The notes: generated by a model not told the origin, from the letters alone. DNA of 64,000 nt from Symbiodinium natans (GCA_905221605.1 CAJNDS010000113.1:1213082-1277081), one strand, 5' to 3'. Shown: positions 30,535 through 42,390, counted from the first letter of the stretch. Made by a program: numbers and translations.

Positions 30535-32700
30535 AAAACACAAGTCTCTGAAAGCTCGGGGCGCGGATCAGCGTGTTGAATGTGATGACATCCTCTTCAG
30601 CGGCGGCGCGCTTCCATGCATCTTCTGGCGCATCTGCGCTGCATCTGCGCAGCTTGGGCTCTCACTGGCTGCAACTCGTGGCTGCGCATCTCTGTCAAAG
30701 ATGCCTGCGCCTGGCCAAGGCAGAGTTCTGGCATCTGCACAGGGCTTGCTGCAGACGAGGCCCCGCGAGACGCTGAGCTCGCATCCCACCTGCAGCGGAA
30801 GGGCTGCCATGGCAAAGGCGTTCAGCGAAGAGTTGTAACCTCATTCTCAAGGTATCGCCAAGCTGAGCCCACCCATGTGGCGCTCCATGGACTTACTGTT
30901 GCTTAGTAGGGAATGGGGGAATGAGGGGTGCCCTATATACTCCCGTGAAGGGTATATGTAGGGCCCTGATTCCCTCATTCCCTGTTCACCAACAGTAGGC
31001 GTGCGCTCCATCGAAGCATGCAGCCCAGCTGAGTGGTCCGCACACCAGGGTGGGTGCAACTCGGCGCTGTTGCATGCGAGTCATGCAGGCCTCGCCCGAA
31101 TATTCGTAATTCAAGGGTTGCACCACACTTTCCAAGCCTGACAGCCTGGCAGCCGCAGCTGGTCGTCTTTTCTCACGGTCTGCATTGCTCAAACAGCAAC
31201 AGAACCGCTTCGCGGCGTGGCGAAACCCTTCAAAAGCCGGCTGATCTGCCGCTGGTTTCGTCACGGGATGCCATTTGCATCTCGTCGGATGACATTGTCT
31301 TAGTTCATGCTACAATTGCCTGCAGAGTTCGTTTAAAAGAAACTCCCAAGCCAAGCTCCCGCCGCACTGAAGCAAGAGCTGCAGTTTGTAAAACATGGCA
31401 AAGCATCGTACAAGCCCTATAGACCCTAAACCCTAAACCCTAAACCCTAAACTCCAAACCCTGAACCCTTATTCCTGCTCCGTCGACAGGACGTCTGTGC
31501 GCGGAGCATTCTACAGCTTGGAAAGCCCGCACGGGATTCTCAGGCTCACACCTGGCCACATGTGCCACAACAGGCAAATGAAGGCAAAGTCACACAATGA
31601 CATAGTAAGGTAATAAAAACAATCATACAGTGACATCATAAGGCAAAATCTTACAAAAAACTATAGTAATATAAACATGACATACCCCCGCCTGGGCACA
31701 ACGTGCCGACGTTGCGGGTCACCACTTGCCAGGCCAGGTCGTAGACCTTGTCGAAGTTCGCGTCCCATGCCTGGCACCGGTGGCGCTGCATCGTGTGTGG
31801 CTTCGTCCGTAACTGAAGGCATGTGGGTGGCTCTCTAGAGTAGGGTCCCCTTTTTGGGGCCCCTACAGAATACGGCACTGTTATCATAAGATATCATAAG
31901 TAACTACAAGTACCCCCAAGGGACCCTCATGTAGAGAACCACCCCTGTCGACACATGTCGACAAACCCTAAACCCTAAACCCTAAACCCTAAACCCTAAA
32001 CCCAAGTCGACATTCGGCCTGAGAGCCACTCTTCATGGCGGCTTGCAGCTCGGCAGTTAGCTGCTGCTCCTCGCCTCAGCACGCGTGAAAGATCTCAGCT
32101 TTGGCTTGCTGGGTTTAGGGTTTAGGGTTTAGGGTTGTGTTTTCTTGCCACCGCCTAGCTGACACTCAGGCCACATTGCAGGGACTCGTTCCGGAAATGA
32201 CTGTCGATAGAAGAGAAAATCTCGTGCCTTTGGAAACGCAGAAAATGGGGGGGGGGGGGGGGGCGTCAGCTCAAGCAACACGTATTTATGAGATTTATGA
32301 CAGGATTGGGGGGGGGGGGATTCGACAAGGGTTTCGGGGGTTTAGGGTTTCGGGTTTAGGGTTTAGGGTTCTTATACTCTTCGTAGTTGCATCGAGCGGC
32401 TGGAGCCGATGGTGGCTTTTGCTTTGACGCGGTCGCGGGCCAGCTTCTGCATCAGAATCCGGGAGTCTCCTTCTGCAAACTTGCAGGCCTGACGAAGCTG
32501 CGGTTTAGGGTTTAGGGTTTAGGGTTTAGGGTTTCTGCTGCATAATCTAGGGTTTAGGGTTTTTGTCCCACCCGTTTCGCATGCGGGTTTAGGGTCGAGG
32601 GTCTAGGGTTTCTGATGCCCAATTGGGCGTGCCATCTTCATGCATTCGCGGTTGGACGATTCGGTGCTCGTGACATTAAATCCGCCGAGGGCCAGGCTAA
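30535..32700 (-). CDS. Candidate minus-strand exons, including one PPR-like exon
   Basis: The island about 30670-30535 reads DAWKRAAAEEDVITFNTLIR, matching the start of a pentatricopeptide repeat (D-V-I/V-T-F/Y-N-T/A-L-I). Further upstream islands: 31264-30990 (PAFEGFRHAAKRF, SNADREKRRPAAAAR), 31415-31310, 31560-31480, 31820-31690 (WDANFDKVYDLAWQVVTRN), 32500-32375 (RQACKFAEGDSRILMQKLAR) and 32700-32610 (LGGFNVTSTESSNRECMK). PPR proteins bind organellar RNA and are numerous in dinoflagellates. Only the first island is recognised; whether the others belong to the same gene is unknown. A family B element (30896-30995) separates the first two. Confidence 0.4.
30896..30995. mobile_element. Family B hairpin MITE/introner
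   Basis: CTGTTGCTTAGTAGGGAATG and CATTCCCTGTTCACCAACAG form the arms. Inner stem gtgccctatatactcccgtg / gggtatatgtagggccc. Confidence 0.8.
31832..31952. mobile_element. Family D hairpin element
   Basis: ctctctagagtagggtcccc on the left pairs with gggaccctcatgtagagaac on the right. The AT-rich centre contains atcataagatatcataag. Confidence 0.65.
31963..32003 (-). repeat. Interstitial (CCCTAAA)n array
   Basis: About six units between two GTCGACA-containing flanks (acatgtcgacaa and aagtcgacatt). Confidence 0.9.
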
Positions 32701-33175
32701 AGGCAGGGAAAAGAACCACCCCAACACCCCTATGTGCACCCTTTAAGTTCGCAAGCCCAAATCAACGCCATGGCCCCCATCCCTGTGGACCCTGAAGATT
32801 AAGCCCTTAGTCAACCACGATGGACCCCTCTCTGACCCCTACGAATTTCTCCTGTGGTGGACTCTAATGGAATGCCCCCTGGATCTGCCTCTGGATGGAC
32901 TCCCTATTAGAGGCGGTATGGACTGTTTATGGACCCGCCTCAAAAGCCTCCTCAGAAACTTCTATGGACCTGTCAAATGGATCCAATGGACCCCCCTGTG
33001 GGCTCCGCACAGAGACGTCTCCTGTTTTCATTTTTTGCAGGGGTGCGCACACCCCCCCGCCCCCCCAGCCTTCCAGAACCTATCCCCTGCACCATAAACC
33101 CTAAGCTCTGAACCCTGAACTATTGCCCCTGTAAGGAGGGTGCCTGAAAATCCAGCCGACGTGCAGGCTGGAAGA

Positions 33176-33400
33176 AATATATATATATATATATACAGAT
33201 ATATATATATATACATATGTATATATATATATATGTATATTTATCTCTGTACTTGTTCAATTATGTATTTTCTATAGTTATTTCTCCACATTTGTTCTTC
33301 TATCCAGATACTTATATATAGATATGTGTTTATGAGTTTTTCTGCAAAAGATAAAATTAGGAGAGAACATGTGTAGAGAGAGAGAGAGAGATAAGTGGAA
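33176..33400. repeat. TA and GA microsatellites
   Basis: (TA)n with ACAT variants (33176-33245), then AT-rich DNA and (GA)9 near 33376-33394. No gene seen. Confidence 0.9.
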
Positions 33401-33458
33401 TCCTTTCTCTTCCTGCGCCGGTGACACTATGACTGTGACACCTCTTACCTTCCCCTCA

Positions 33459-33600
33459 GCTAAACCCTAAACCCTAAACCCTAACCCTAAACCCTAAACC
33501 CTAAGGCCCTAAGGCCCTAAGGCCCTAAGGCCCTAAGGCCCTAAGGCCCTAAGGCCCTAAGGCCCTGAACCCTAAACCCTAAACCCTAAACCCTGGTGTC
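33459..33600. repeat. CCCTAAA array interrupted by (CTAAGGCC)n
   Basis: Standard CCCTAAA units flank nine copies of an 8-bp variant CCCTAAGG. The variant probably arose by local expansion of one mutated telomere-type unit. Confidence 0.9.
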
Positions 33601-33711
33601 TCCTACGCCGTGATTTTTTGGCTTGAAGATGGAGAAGCCACATCAGAAGCAGATCGCTAGAATTGCTAGGAGCTTGTGCTTGCAGCTCTTCCCGAGACTT
33701 GTTGAGTCACC

Positions 33712-33800
33712 CAAACTTATACTCCCCTTAGAACCTTAATAAAGAAACAATGGTTTTATGAATCCTCTTGGGTTTTATATAAACAAAAAATCATTCCCAA
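33712..33800. mobile_element. AT-rich element, ACTCCCCTTAGAA family
   Basis: acttatactccccttagaac ... atcctcttgggttttatata ... atcattcccaag. The same motifs in the same order occur at 53025-53165 (actatactccccttagaaac, atcctcttgggattctatat). Confidence 0.55.
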
Positions 33801-33819
33801 GATATAGAAACACCTGCTG

Positions 33820-35690
33820 TTCGACTGCTGAAGCACCCATCTGTCAGGCTGCCCTGTGAGCTGCGCGCCTGCAAGAAGTCCATCTGCTCGAAGCCGGTGT
33901 CGCCCATTAAGGCATGGGAACCCACATCCTGCTTCAGGCGGAAGCACAAGTCGATGCTCATCTCCTTACGCCCGAAGTGGCTTGCCGAGGGATTGCTGTT
34001 AGGGTTTAGGGGTTTAGGGTTGTTAGTGGTTGCTTGTCCGCTGACCGAATGCAAGATACACATCTGTTGTAGGAAAGCGGCGCTTGCCGCGATCTTGGCA
34101 CATGCGATTGCTTCCTGCAGGCTCGCAGGTGGTATCTGGTCCTTCCGTAGACCTGGTCAGCAGGTGATGTCGCCTACAAAGACGCGCTCGCTCCAGCATG
34201 GTCGTCATGACATGCATGAGGCATCCTGAATGGGAGAGTAGTGGCGCCGCAGGTGAAAACATTTTTTGCATATTTAGCGCCTATGGCATATGTCACCCTA
34301 AACCCTAAACCCTAAACCCTAAACCCTAAACCCTAAACCCAAAACCCTAAGCCCTAAGCCCTAAGCCCCAAACCCGACCATGCAGCATGCCGCCGGAGAG
34401 CAATCATTCAGCTGCGCTTCGCACTCGCCAACAAATCTTTCCAGCTGTGCCAGATTGGCTTCTGCTCTTGCATACCTGACGCAACAAATCTCGGGATCCA
34501 ATCGGGGCAAAACACAACTGCAACGACCTCAAGAAGAGAAGTTCCAGGCCATACTGTAGATGTAAGGAGCTTCGGCAGCTTGATGCAACTCTTCGAGCGT
34601 TTTCTGCAGCCCTGGAACAAGTGGTTCAACTGCGGGACGCTCGTCAAGTTCGAGGTTCCCTTCGGTGCCCAACCTGCAATCGCTGCAGCACATGCGCTGC
34701 CTCCACACATCCCAAAGCGGGTTAGGGGAGTTGAGGGTTTCGCGTGCCTACATCGGAGTCTCGGTGCCACAAAAGCGGCTAAGGCTGCGACACTTCTTTC
34801 GATCGGAGTATTCTCGGGTCATTTCGTAGAGCCTAAGGCCACAGGGACTCAGGGAGCTCTGGGGTTTAGGGTTTAGGGTTTAGGGTTTAGGGTTTAGGGT
34901 TTGGGGTTCTGCAAGAGTTTCACTTGAATGCGCAGGCTGGGGCAACCTGCGAGACGAACTTGACGTGCTGTCAGAGTCTTGTGCTACCGCACTCATGATG
35001 CCAGCTTACGCGCCGTGCGGGGGGCTGGCTGCTGCCCAATCACAATGCAGCTTTGCAGCTTCGCGCATGCACATGTTGCGTTGCGTGTACTTGGCAAGAG
35101 CACTCCCCTTCGCGAAGCAGCCGAGCGGCTTCCTGGTGAAGGTCAGCGCAGCCCAGGCTACAGCAACACGGCCACTAAAGAGGCGCTGCCCGATCATGCC
35201 CATGTTGGTCAGGCCCTGTCTCAAGGAGCTCTCGAAAAAAAACATGTCGCATTCTCATCCGGGCTCAACGAGGCGCTGCCTTGGCCTTGCTGACGTAAGT
35301 GCCGCCATTGCCCGGCTGCACATCTCCATAGCGGTTCAGGAGTGCGCTGTGAGGTATTCTGGTGCCATGGAAGGCCTCAAATTCCACGCGTCAGGGAGGG
35401 GGGCAAGCTAGATAGTGACCATGATAATACGAGCATGCGGTCTTCCGCACGCTTTACAGCGCCTGCGCATGGGTCTGGGCAAAAGCATCTCCGCAATCAA
35501 CAACCGATCTGGCTCAAAGGATGTTCGCTCCTGGAACCTATCAGGCAGGCTCCATACTGCAGTGCAGGCACGATCCAGGCGTTGTCTAAGTCATTTCCGA
35601 CGGTCTTGCGGCCCATATCCTTTGATGCTCGTGCCGATGCCGTACAGAGCATTTTTCTTTATCTTGGAACCGTTTTTTCGTAGTGAACTT
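33820..35690 (-). CDS. Candidate multi-exon minus-strand gene (unrecognised)
   Basis: Coding-like islands in transcription order: about 35690-35600 (NALYGIGTSIKGYGPQDRRK), 35580-35425 (RFQERTSFEPDRLLIAEMLL then a CKACG motif), 35245-35010, 34673-34525 (NLELDERPAVEPLVPGLQKT then EELHQAAEAPYIYSM), 34510-34390 (YARAEANLAQLERFVGECEA, possibly coiled coil), 34175-34030 (SLQEAIACAKIAASAAFLQQ) and 33995-33825 (SIDLCFRLKQDVGSHALMGD). Telomere-type units lie between several of them (34298-34372 and 34000-34020). No domain recognised. Competing frames exist in the 35.0-35.4-kb island. Confidence 0.42.
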
Positions 35691-36059
35691 CGGGAATTGA
35701 GGTTTCATGAATGCCGCACTTGGCATCCAGAATGGCACAGTGAAAACCATGTCTGAGAGAACCCCTTGTGCCCCAACCATCAGGGTCCCTGTATAACCCG
35801 AGGTACTACAGACGAGTGTTTGTAACAATAAACATAAAGCTCTCAGGTTGATAATGCACTAGGAATAATACACTTCTCGAATGATCGAATACTAGAACAT
35901 TAGAAGCACGGAATAATGAAATAGTATCCTGAAGCCTCGAGATTGAGCCAGGTGTCACCCAGCTCTACGTTGGGGACTGGTTGGCCCCCTTTCCGTAGCT
36001 CCATGAGGAAGGCGTGCGCCCCACACCTCCAACCGAGAAAGCACCATGGCGATTAGGGT

Positions 36060-37500
36060 ATTAGGGTTTAGGGGTCTATCATGAGGATTCTACTACGTTG
36101 GGGAATATTCGGGGGTCCCCTGTTTGGGGACATGCCCAGAAACTCTAGACACGTTTGGTCTCTGCTGAGTCTGTGGCGGCATTTCGCTTTCCACTTCATC
36201 GGCCTCTTGCCAGCGACGCGGAGATCTGCTACCACCACTGCAAGCTCGCCAACCAAGCCCTGCGAAATCCAGTTCTTGTGCGCGCCAGCCTTGCTTTCGG
36301 AAGAGTTGACGAGTATTGCGCGTACTTGATAGGTGCTAATGGGCGGCTTGTGCAACTTGCTACAGACAGTTTCGGCTTCTCTCTCTCGCTCTCTACAGAT
36401 TCGCGTTGGCACACGACTGGAAGTCAAGAAATGTGAGCATACCGGCCACGGTCAATTCTTCCAGTCCAATCAACCTATGCTCCTTAAACCGTCCGTATAC
36501 CCTTCGTTTGGGCAGGGCATGCATTCGTTTTGCTTGACGTTTACCACGAAACATTGATGGACATGCTCTACCAGATAGCCTTGTCCGCTTCTATCGAACG
36601 TAGAAGGCGTGCAATGCAGAACCCCAAGCTGAAAAGCACATGTAGCACTGCACTTGGTACGGTGACACTGTGCGGTTCTGGAGGCTGTGCTCACCTACAA
36701 CCTGCAAAAGTCTGCGAAGGGTCTGCCAGCAAGAAACGTCGGATGTCGTGAGGACGAACTCCCTGGAAGCGTCCTTTGCTGGAGTGATGTAGCAGATTCT
36801 GCACGCAAACCGAAACTCCGGCGTGGTCAGGACAGAGCTGGGCACCGATCATCCCACTCCGCAATGGTGTTGACAACTCCACCACCTGCATCTGGAAGCA
36901 ACTGGGGCTCATGGTGAGGGAAAGGGTACAGTGTACCCTAAACCCTAAACCCTAAACCCTAAACCCTGAGAAAGAACATCCAGTTCAAGGGGCGGGGAGT
37001 GGGGGCCCATCTTTACCATCTCTCTGCGCTGGCTTGTGGGCCGCGGGCTATCGTCGGTTTGAGGAACAAACTGCATATTGGCTGACGTTCCTACTTCGAT
37101 GGCCCGTGGGTTCGATCGGTGCATACCGGTGTAACACCCTAAACCCTGAACCTTAAACCCTAAACCCTAAACAACCCAGCTGTCAAAGTCTGAATTCTCG
37201 CCAAGCAGCTGTTGACACCGGCAAGCTTCTCGGTCAGGCCGAAGCATCCCAAGAGGCCCTGCTTAGGGTTCAGGGTTTAGGGTTTCGGGTTCAAGGTTTA
37301 GGGAAGAAAACAAAACAAGCAGAGTGCTGCAAACTCAGGCCGTGTTGAAGCTTTCTCGCCTCCTGCTGGAAGTCATTGAGCCGGGCAACTTGCTGGTCGT
37401 TTCCAACCTAACGGCGACAGGCACTGCGCTTACCGTTAACTGTGACAAACCACATACAACAGGCCGAGGCCCTCTGCGACCCACGAAGAGAATTTCCAAA
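36060..37500 (+). CDS. Candidate plus-strand exons (unrecognised)
   Basis: Plus-strand islands fit better than minus here: about 36205-36370 (DAEICYHHCKLANQALRNPV and then FGRVDEYCAYLIGANGRLVQ), 36530-36650 (YHETLMDMLYQIALSASIER), 37195-37265 (QAAVDTGKLLGQAEASQEAL) and 37324-37500 (LKLSRLLLEVIEPGNLLVVS). A minus-strand frame at 36691-36912 competes. If real, this gene runs opposite to most of the window. CCCTAAA arrays (36935-36968, 37135-37172) and a TTTAGGG array (37264-37302) separate the islands. Confidence 0.33.
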
Positions 37501-38000
37501 CCGCCTAAACCCTAAACCCTAAACCCTAAACCCTAAGCCCTAAACCCTAAACCCTAAGCCCTAAGCCCTGAGCCACAAAAAGCTCTAAGGAGTTTGCTTT
37601 CGTGACTTGCGTATCACAAGGATGGGTATCCTGAACAGCGACCCTAGGGCTGCCCAATCCCCACAATCAGGTCTTGCGCTGTGAACTTAGGGTTTAGGGT
37701 TTAGGGTTTAGGGTTTAGGGGTTTAGGGTTTGGGGTTTAGGGTTGGAGGTTTAGGGTCTGTTGCAATCTGCTGTGCCGGCTTCCTAGCCTTTTGTGTGCT
37801 GCCGTGTCCCCGTAAGCAAGAATTCAAGGGTTTAGGGTTGAGGGCTTAGGGTTAGGATGGGCGAAACGGGGTTTCAGCTGTGAGATGCGGAGTGGATACC
37901 TACCTCGAGAGAACTTAGGTTTTTCAAGATTGCCAATGCAAAGGACCCTAGTTTTTGAGAAGTAACGCCATGTGAATTGCAGCCCAGTCGTAAAACCGGT

Positions 38001-38086
38001 TAAGAACCCAGAGTCGACTTCTTTGTAGGTTCCCTCAGAGCCTTATAAGGAGCTTTATACCAAAAACCTACAAAGAAGCAGGTTGT
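38001..38086. mobile_element. Hairpin element, ACTTCTTTGTAGGTT family
   Basis: GACTTCTTTGTAGGTTCCCT pairs with AAAACCTACAAAGAAGCAGG. The loop contains ccttataagg. About 85 bp. Confidence 0.7.
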
Positions 38087-38304
38087 GTGAAAGTGTGCAC
38101 TAGTTTCTGTACCACGCATCACAGACATGCGGAGAACCCCAGATGTCCGGAGCCGACAAGGGCCGATGTGCTCAAGCTGTGATGCAAATGGGCTTCCGAC
38201 TGCCAGGACAGATCCCGCGAAGAGGTTGTAGTGCACCTAAGCTTGAAGTTCTAGGGTTTAGGGTTTAGGGTTTAGGGTTCTTTACTTCACCGAGGCATAC
38301 CCCG

Positions 38305-38511
38305 CTGGTTCTTAGTATTGGGAATATGGGGAAAGATAGGCGCCTTCTATCCCCTCTATATAACCCGTCAAGGGCTGATACGGGGCATCTGTAATTCTAA
38401 ACCCTAAACCCTAACCCTAAACCCTAAACCCTAAACCCTAAACCCTAAACCCTAAACCCTAAACCCTAAACCCTAAACCCTAAACCCTAAACCCTAAACC
38501 CTAAGAGCCAG
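38305..38511. mobile_element. Family B element with a large telomere array inside
   Basis: Left arm CTGGTTCTTAGTATTGGGAA. The right end is only AAGAGCCAG after sixteen CCCTAAA-type units (38397-38504). The array appears to have replaced the right half of the hairpin. Confidence 0.65.
38397..38504 (-). repeat. Interstitial (CCCTAAA)n array, about fifteen units
   Basis: One of the longest perfect arrays in the window. Confidence 0.95.
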
Positions 38512-38514
38512 TGA

Positions 38515-39560
38515 GTTGATCGCATCTCAACGAGCGGGAGGCTACCGAAACTGCGCGCCAAGACTCGGTAAATCGGATCCAGAAGCCCGGGCCCAACTTC
38601 GGCGCGTGGTGCGCCAAAAGGCGATGTGCCTGTTGGGCCCAAAGCTCTCAGTTTAGGGTTTAGGGTTTAGGGTTTAGGGTTTAGGGTTTAGGGTTTAGGG
38701 TTTAGGGTTTAGGGTTTAGGGATTGGGGCTTTCGAAACTGCGCCCAAAGCTCTCAAGGCCCGAAACCCTACATAAGATTCGGCCTTAAAGAACTTGGCGG
38801 GGTCATTCTTCAAGAAACCCTAAGCCCTGAATAAGATTATAGGCCTCAAAGAACTTGGCGGGGTCATGCTTCAATAAACCCTAAACCCTAAACCCTAAAC
38901 TGGGCCCAAAAGCTCTCAAGGCCTTAGAAGAGTAGGCCCCAAAGAACCTGGCGGGGTCATTCTTCAAGAAACCCTAAACCCTAAACCCTAAACTGGGCCC
39001 AAAAGCTCTCAAGGCCTTAGAAGAGTAGGCCTCAAAGAAACCCTAAACTCTAAACCCTAAGCCCTAAGCCCTAAACCCTAAACCCTAAACCCTGAATAAG
39101 AGGAGGCCTCAAAGAACTTGGCGGGGTCATTCTTCAAGTCTGTGAGTTTCAGGAGGCCGGTCTTCTGCAGCGCACGGAGTTGCTCGGCGCCTGGAAGTTT
39201 CGAGCTTGAGCTGCCCAATTACCACACCGGAAGGCCCGCCAAGCTCGTTCCTTTAGGGTTTAGGGTTTAGGGTTTAGGGTTTAGGGTTTAGGGTTTAGGG
39301 TTTAGGGACTGCGACCGGAGCTCTCTTCTCATAGCCAAGGTCGCTTCGAATCTTGGACACAGCCTGGCAAGTACAAGCAGGCGCGATCTTGCAGAAAACA
39401 GACCGGTGACCCAATGACTAACGGCATCTTACGCGCGGTTTGTGCATGCAAGACTGGTCCACATCGCTGCAAAAGTGGGTACGGCAATGAACCCTAAACC
39501 CTAAACCCTAAACCGCGGCCTCTATCCACTGCTGGCGCCACTCTGCGGACACGGCCATGC
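38515..39560 (-). CDS. Candidate minus-strand exons with amplified exon fragments
   Basis: Island 39230-39110 reads AEQLRALQKTGLLKLTDLKN and DPAKFFEA. Islands 38640-38515 (GPTGTSPFGAPRAEVGPGLL) and about 39390-39310 (QAVSKIRSDLGYEKRAPVAV) are also coding-like. The segment encoding LKNDPAKFF is repeated at about 38784-38816, 38846-38880 and 38938-38972, each followed by telomere units. A second segment (tgggcccaaaagctctcaag) is repeated at 38901 and 38993. The repeated copies are probably non-functional exon fragments. Family not recognised. Confidence 0.4.
38652..38720 (+). repeat. Interstitial (TTTAGGG)n array
   Basis: About ten perfect units. Confidence 0.95.
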
Positions 39561-39639
39561 TCACCGGAGTTCACTCCGCAGAGTGTTTCCGGCAACTTCT
39601 AGGAAACTTCAGACCTCCACAAGCGGCGGCTAAATTCCA

Positions 39640-39648
39640 TCTGATATG

Positions 39649-39683
<35 letters not shown>

Positions 39684-39840
39684 ATAAATTCATTCATTCA
39701 TTCATTCATTCATTCATTCATTCATTCATTCATACATACACAAATGTAAATACATATATATATATATATACATATATATATAAAGATATATAGATATATA
39801 GAATATATAGAATATATAGAATATATATATATATTACAGT
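39640..39840. repeat. TA, TG and CATT microsatellites
   Basis: (TA)n and (TG)n at 39647-39684, (CATT)n at 39690-39733, then (TA)n and AGAATATAT repeats to 39832. No gene. Confidence 0.95.
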
Positions 39841-40015
39841 GTATTTGCATTCGTCATTCTTACTCTATGGTTTATGATCTTATACAAACATGTATGGTTT
39901 GATCCAGGCATGTGAAGGGCACAAAAGCAGCACCCCTCGAGTACGAAGCGGGAGCCTTGGTCGACTGCAGGGGACCAGCGGCTGCAGAGCCAGTGGCTGC
40001 GTGTAGTGAGACTTG

Positions 40016-40113
40016 CTGTCTTTTTAGTAGGGAATGTGGTGCCCTTTTCCCTTCAACAGCTGTTGATAGCGGGATACAAGCTGCCTATTCCTTCATTCCC
40101 TACTGAGAACCAG
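40016..40113. mobile_element. Family B hairpin MITE/introner
   Basis: CTGTCTTTTTAGTAGGGAAT and ATTCCCTACTGAGAACCAG form the arms; the internal cccttcaacagctgttgata is itself palindromic. Confidence 0.75.
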
Positions 40114-40149
40114 TAGGGTGAAAACCTGACAACACCTGACAACAGGCCC

Positions 40150-42390
40150 AGTCTACAAGCAAGCTCTTCAACGGCCTCTGCTCCTTCCGCATCTGCAACT
40201 TTGGCACACGCGTTCAGAACAGCGGCCTGGGTTCCGCATGCGATGAACAGGAAACACAGCCATCTCGAGAACCTGCGCGGTTGGTCCGTGCAGCGCCCGA
40301 GGCAAGGGCATAGCAAACCTTTGCTGGCAGTCGGGCGACAGGTTCCGAGATTTTTTGAGCGCAGCATGTGCTAATGTGGCACTCTCACCCATGCATGAGA
40401 CTCCCACCGCGTCCACTGGTAGGCCTGACGCCTCCGCCTCGTTTGCGGCTCTTTTGCAAGCAACATGTCCCTGGCAATTTTAACCAACTGCTGTTGTTAC
40501 GGGGGGTTCCGATATCCTTTTGGTAGGAGCATGAAGAGATCGCAATTTGTGGCAGAAGGATGCACAAAGTTGAGTTGGCGGCCCGGGGAAACATAATCTG
40601 ATTCCCCTATATAACACCTAGATACACCCTGTATAGTCCTTATATACCGAAGTCGCCCTTAAATAGCCCCTTCCTCATAAGGGCCCTCCTTCGGGTTCGA
40701 AGCAAGTGCAAAGGCACAGCAGCTCGCAAACCGCCTGCCTCGTCAAGCCAGAGCTGAGCTCGATGTAGCCTTGCTGTAGACCCTAAACCCTAAACCCTAA
40801 ACCCTAAACCCTAAACCCTAAACCCTAGACCCTAGACCCTAGACCCTAAACAGCCTAAACCCTAACCTTTTAGCTTCAGCTTCGCACTTTGGACACTCTT
40901 TCGGGCCATCGGAGCCTGTTAGAGAGCTTTCGGGGACGTAAGCCTAGGGTTTCGGGTGTAGGGGAAGAAGCTTCCCCTAAACCCTAAACCCTAAACCCTT
41001 TTTGCAACAGGCTTCGCAGTTCCTAAACCCTAAACCCTAAACCCTAAACCACCCTAAGCTTTGGTTGAGAGCATGGCTGGCCGGCATTGGAGGCCGCGTG
41101 AATCAACGAGTTGTAACCTCGGTCTGCCGTTCGGCGCCGAATCCTGCTAAGATGTAAAACCTGATCGGGTTTAGGGTTCAGGGTTAAGGGTTTAGGGTTT
41201 CGGGGAAGCCAACATGTAAAACCTTATACTAATAGCTTGACATATTGGAACTTGATATCTTAATGTATGAATACGTTCATATTTGGATAGATGTCGAAAC
41301 AGAAGTACAGATGTTTCCGTATTGATATTCAGACATATATATATATATACATATACACATATACATATTGTGTGTGTACAAACACATACATATGCATACT
41401 CATACGTATATATATATATACACACACACACGTAATTAATGAATACATATATATATACACATAGATATACATATATACCGATATATACACACACACACTG
41501 AATGTTAATGCTAAGCTGATGGCCTGGCCGATGCCATGCCACTAGACCAAATAAGCCCGCTGCACGCCAGGTCTGGGACGATCTGCACACGAAGAAACCC
41601 CCAGGGTTTGGGGTTTAGGGTTTAGGGTTTAGGGTTTAGGGCACGACGCACGAGTCACTGGTCAGCTCAAACCTTGTGAGTTTTGGCAAGGCAACAAGCC
41701 TTGGCATCTTGCATGGTCCGAACACACCGCTCGGCCCTGGGCACGTTGCGTGATGGCGCGGGCACGTTGTGTGATGGCGCTCGTTACATGTGTTGATACA
41801 TTATTACATAAATTAATACATTAACATGCTGATACATTATTACATACACTAATATACTGATACATTATTACATAACTCAATATACTGATACATTTCTACA
41901 TAAATTAATACACTAATGCGTTGTCACCAGCAGGCAGGCTCGGACATGTCAAAAGAATGGCAGCCTGTCGATGTCGCCTGCCCGAGCGAAGGCATAGAGC
42001 GCAGTGGAGTAGAAGCCCTTGGGAAACATGCTCTGCGCACCTGACCTCCAGTGATTTCTGTCAAGCTGAGCTCAAGTCAACATCCAGGGGCACCCTGTCC
42101 TGACCGGAACGCAGTACCATCAGGCGTGGGGAGACAGCTGCATCACAGGCATCTCAGGCAGTCATTCTGCGAGCATCGCGCTTTTTGACAGGACGCTTCG
42201 CCTGTGACGAAAGGAGGTTTTGCTGCCTATTTGTTTTTTGCAGCCTTGCGGACGCTCACACAAACTAAGGACAAGGACGCTCACTCAGTTGAGCATGTTC
42301 CAATGGTGTAACCCTCCTGAGTTCACTCGTCTTCGTCAGGACTGGCCCATCTACTTGCGACCGGACAGTCCTCAAAAACCCTGGCAGGTG
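40150..42390 (-). CDS. Candidate PPR (pentatricopeptide repeat) gene, minus strand
   Basis: Two islands match PPR signature positions. About 42030-41969 reads FYSTALYAFARAGDID, and about 40245-40150 reads AAVLNACAKVADAEGAEAVE. PPR repeats are 35-residue helical hairpins that bind RNA, usually in organelles. Other open minus islands lie between (41755-41650 RAERCVRTMQDAKACCLAK; about 41580-41500 LRVQIVPDLACSGLIWSS) and upstream (about 42390-42270). Introns contain TA microsatellite (41330-41500), an AT-rich tandem repeat (41780-41925), a family B element and telomere arrays. Exon joins are not resolved. Confidence 0.42.
40586..40690. mobile_element. Hairpin element related to 19735-19855
   Basis: gattcccctatataacacct ... 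tatagtccttatataccgaa ... ttaaatagccccttcctcat, inverse in orientation to the 19.7-kb copy. Confidence 0.5.
40778..40862 (-). repeat. Interstitial CCCTAAA array with CCCTAGA variants
   Basis: Six standard units followed by three CCCTAGA units and irregular copies. Confidence 0.9.
41330..41500. repeat. TA/CA microsatellite
   Basis: Blocks of (TA)n, (CA)n and ACATATAC. The Tyr/Ile/Cys-rich open frame across it is an artefact. Confidence 0.9.
41780..41925. repeat. AT-rich tandem repeat, about 33-bp period
   Basis: Four or five imperfect copies of tgatacattattacataaat followed by taatacat-type sequence. No coding potential. Confidence 0.85.

Noticed and set aside
33459-33600. CRISPR-like regular spacing
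   Set aside because: Units are contiguous 7-8-bp repeats without unique spacers.
39110-39230. Acyl-CoA oxidase identity for the LKNDPAKFFEA exon
   Set aside because: A vague resemblance only; I could not match further motifs of that family.
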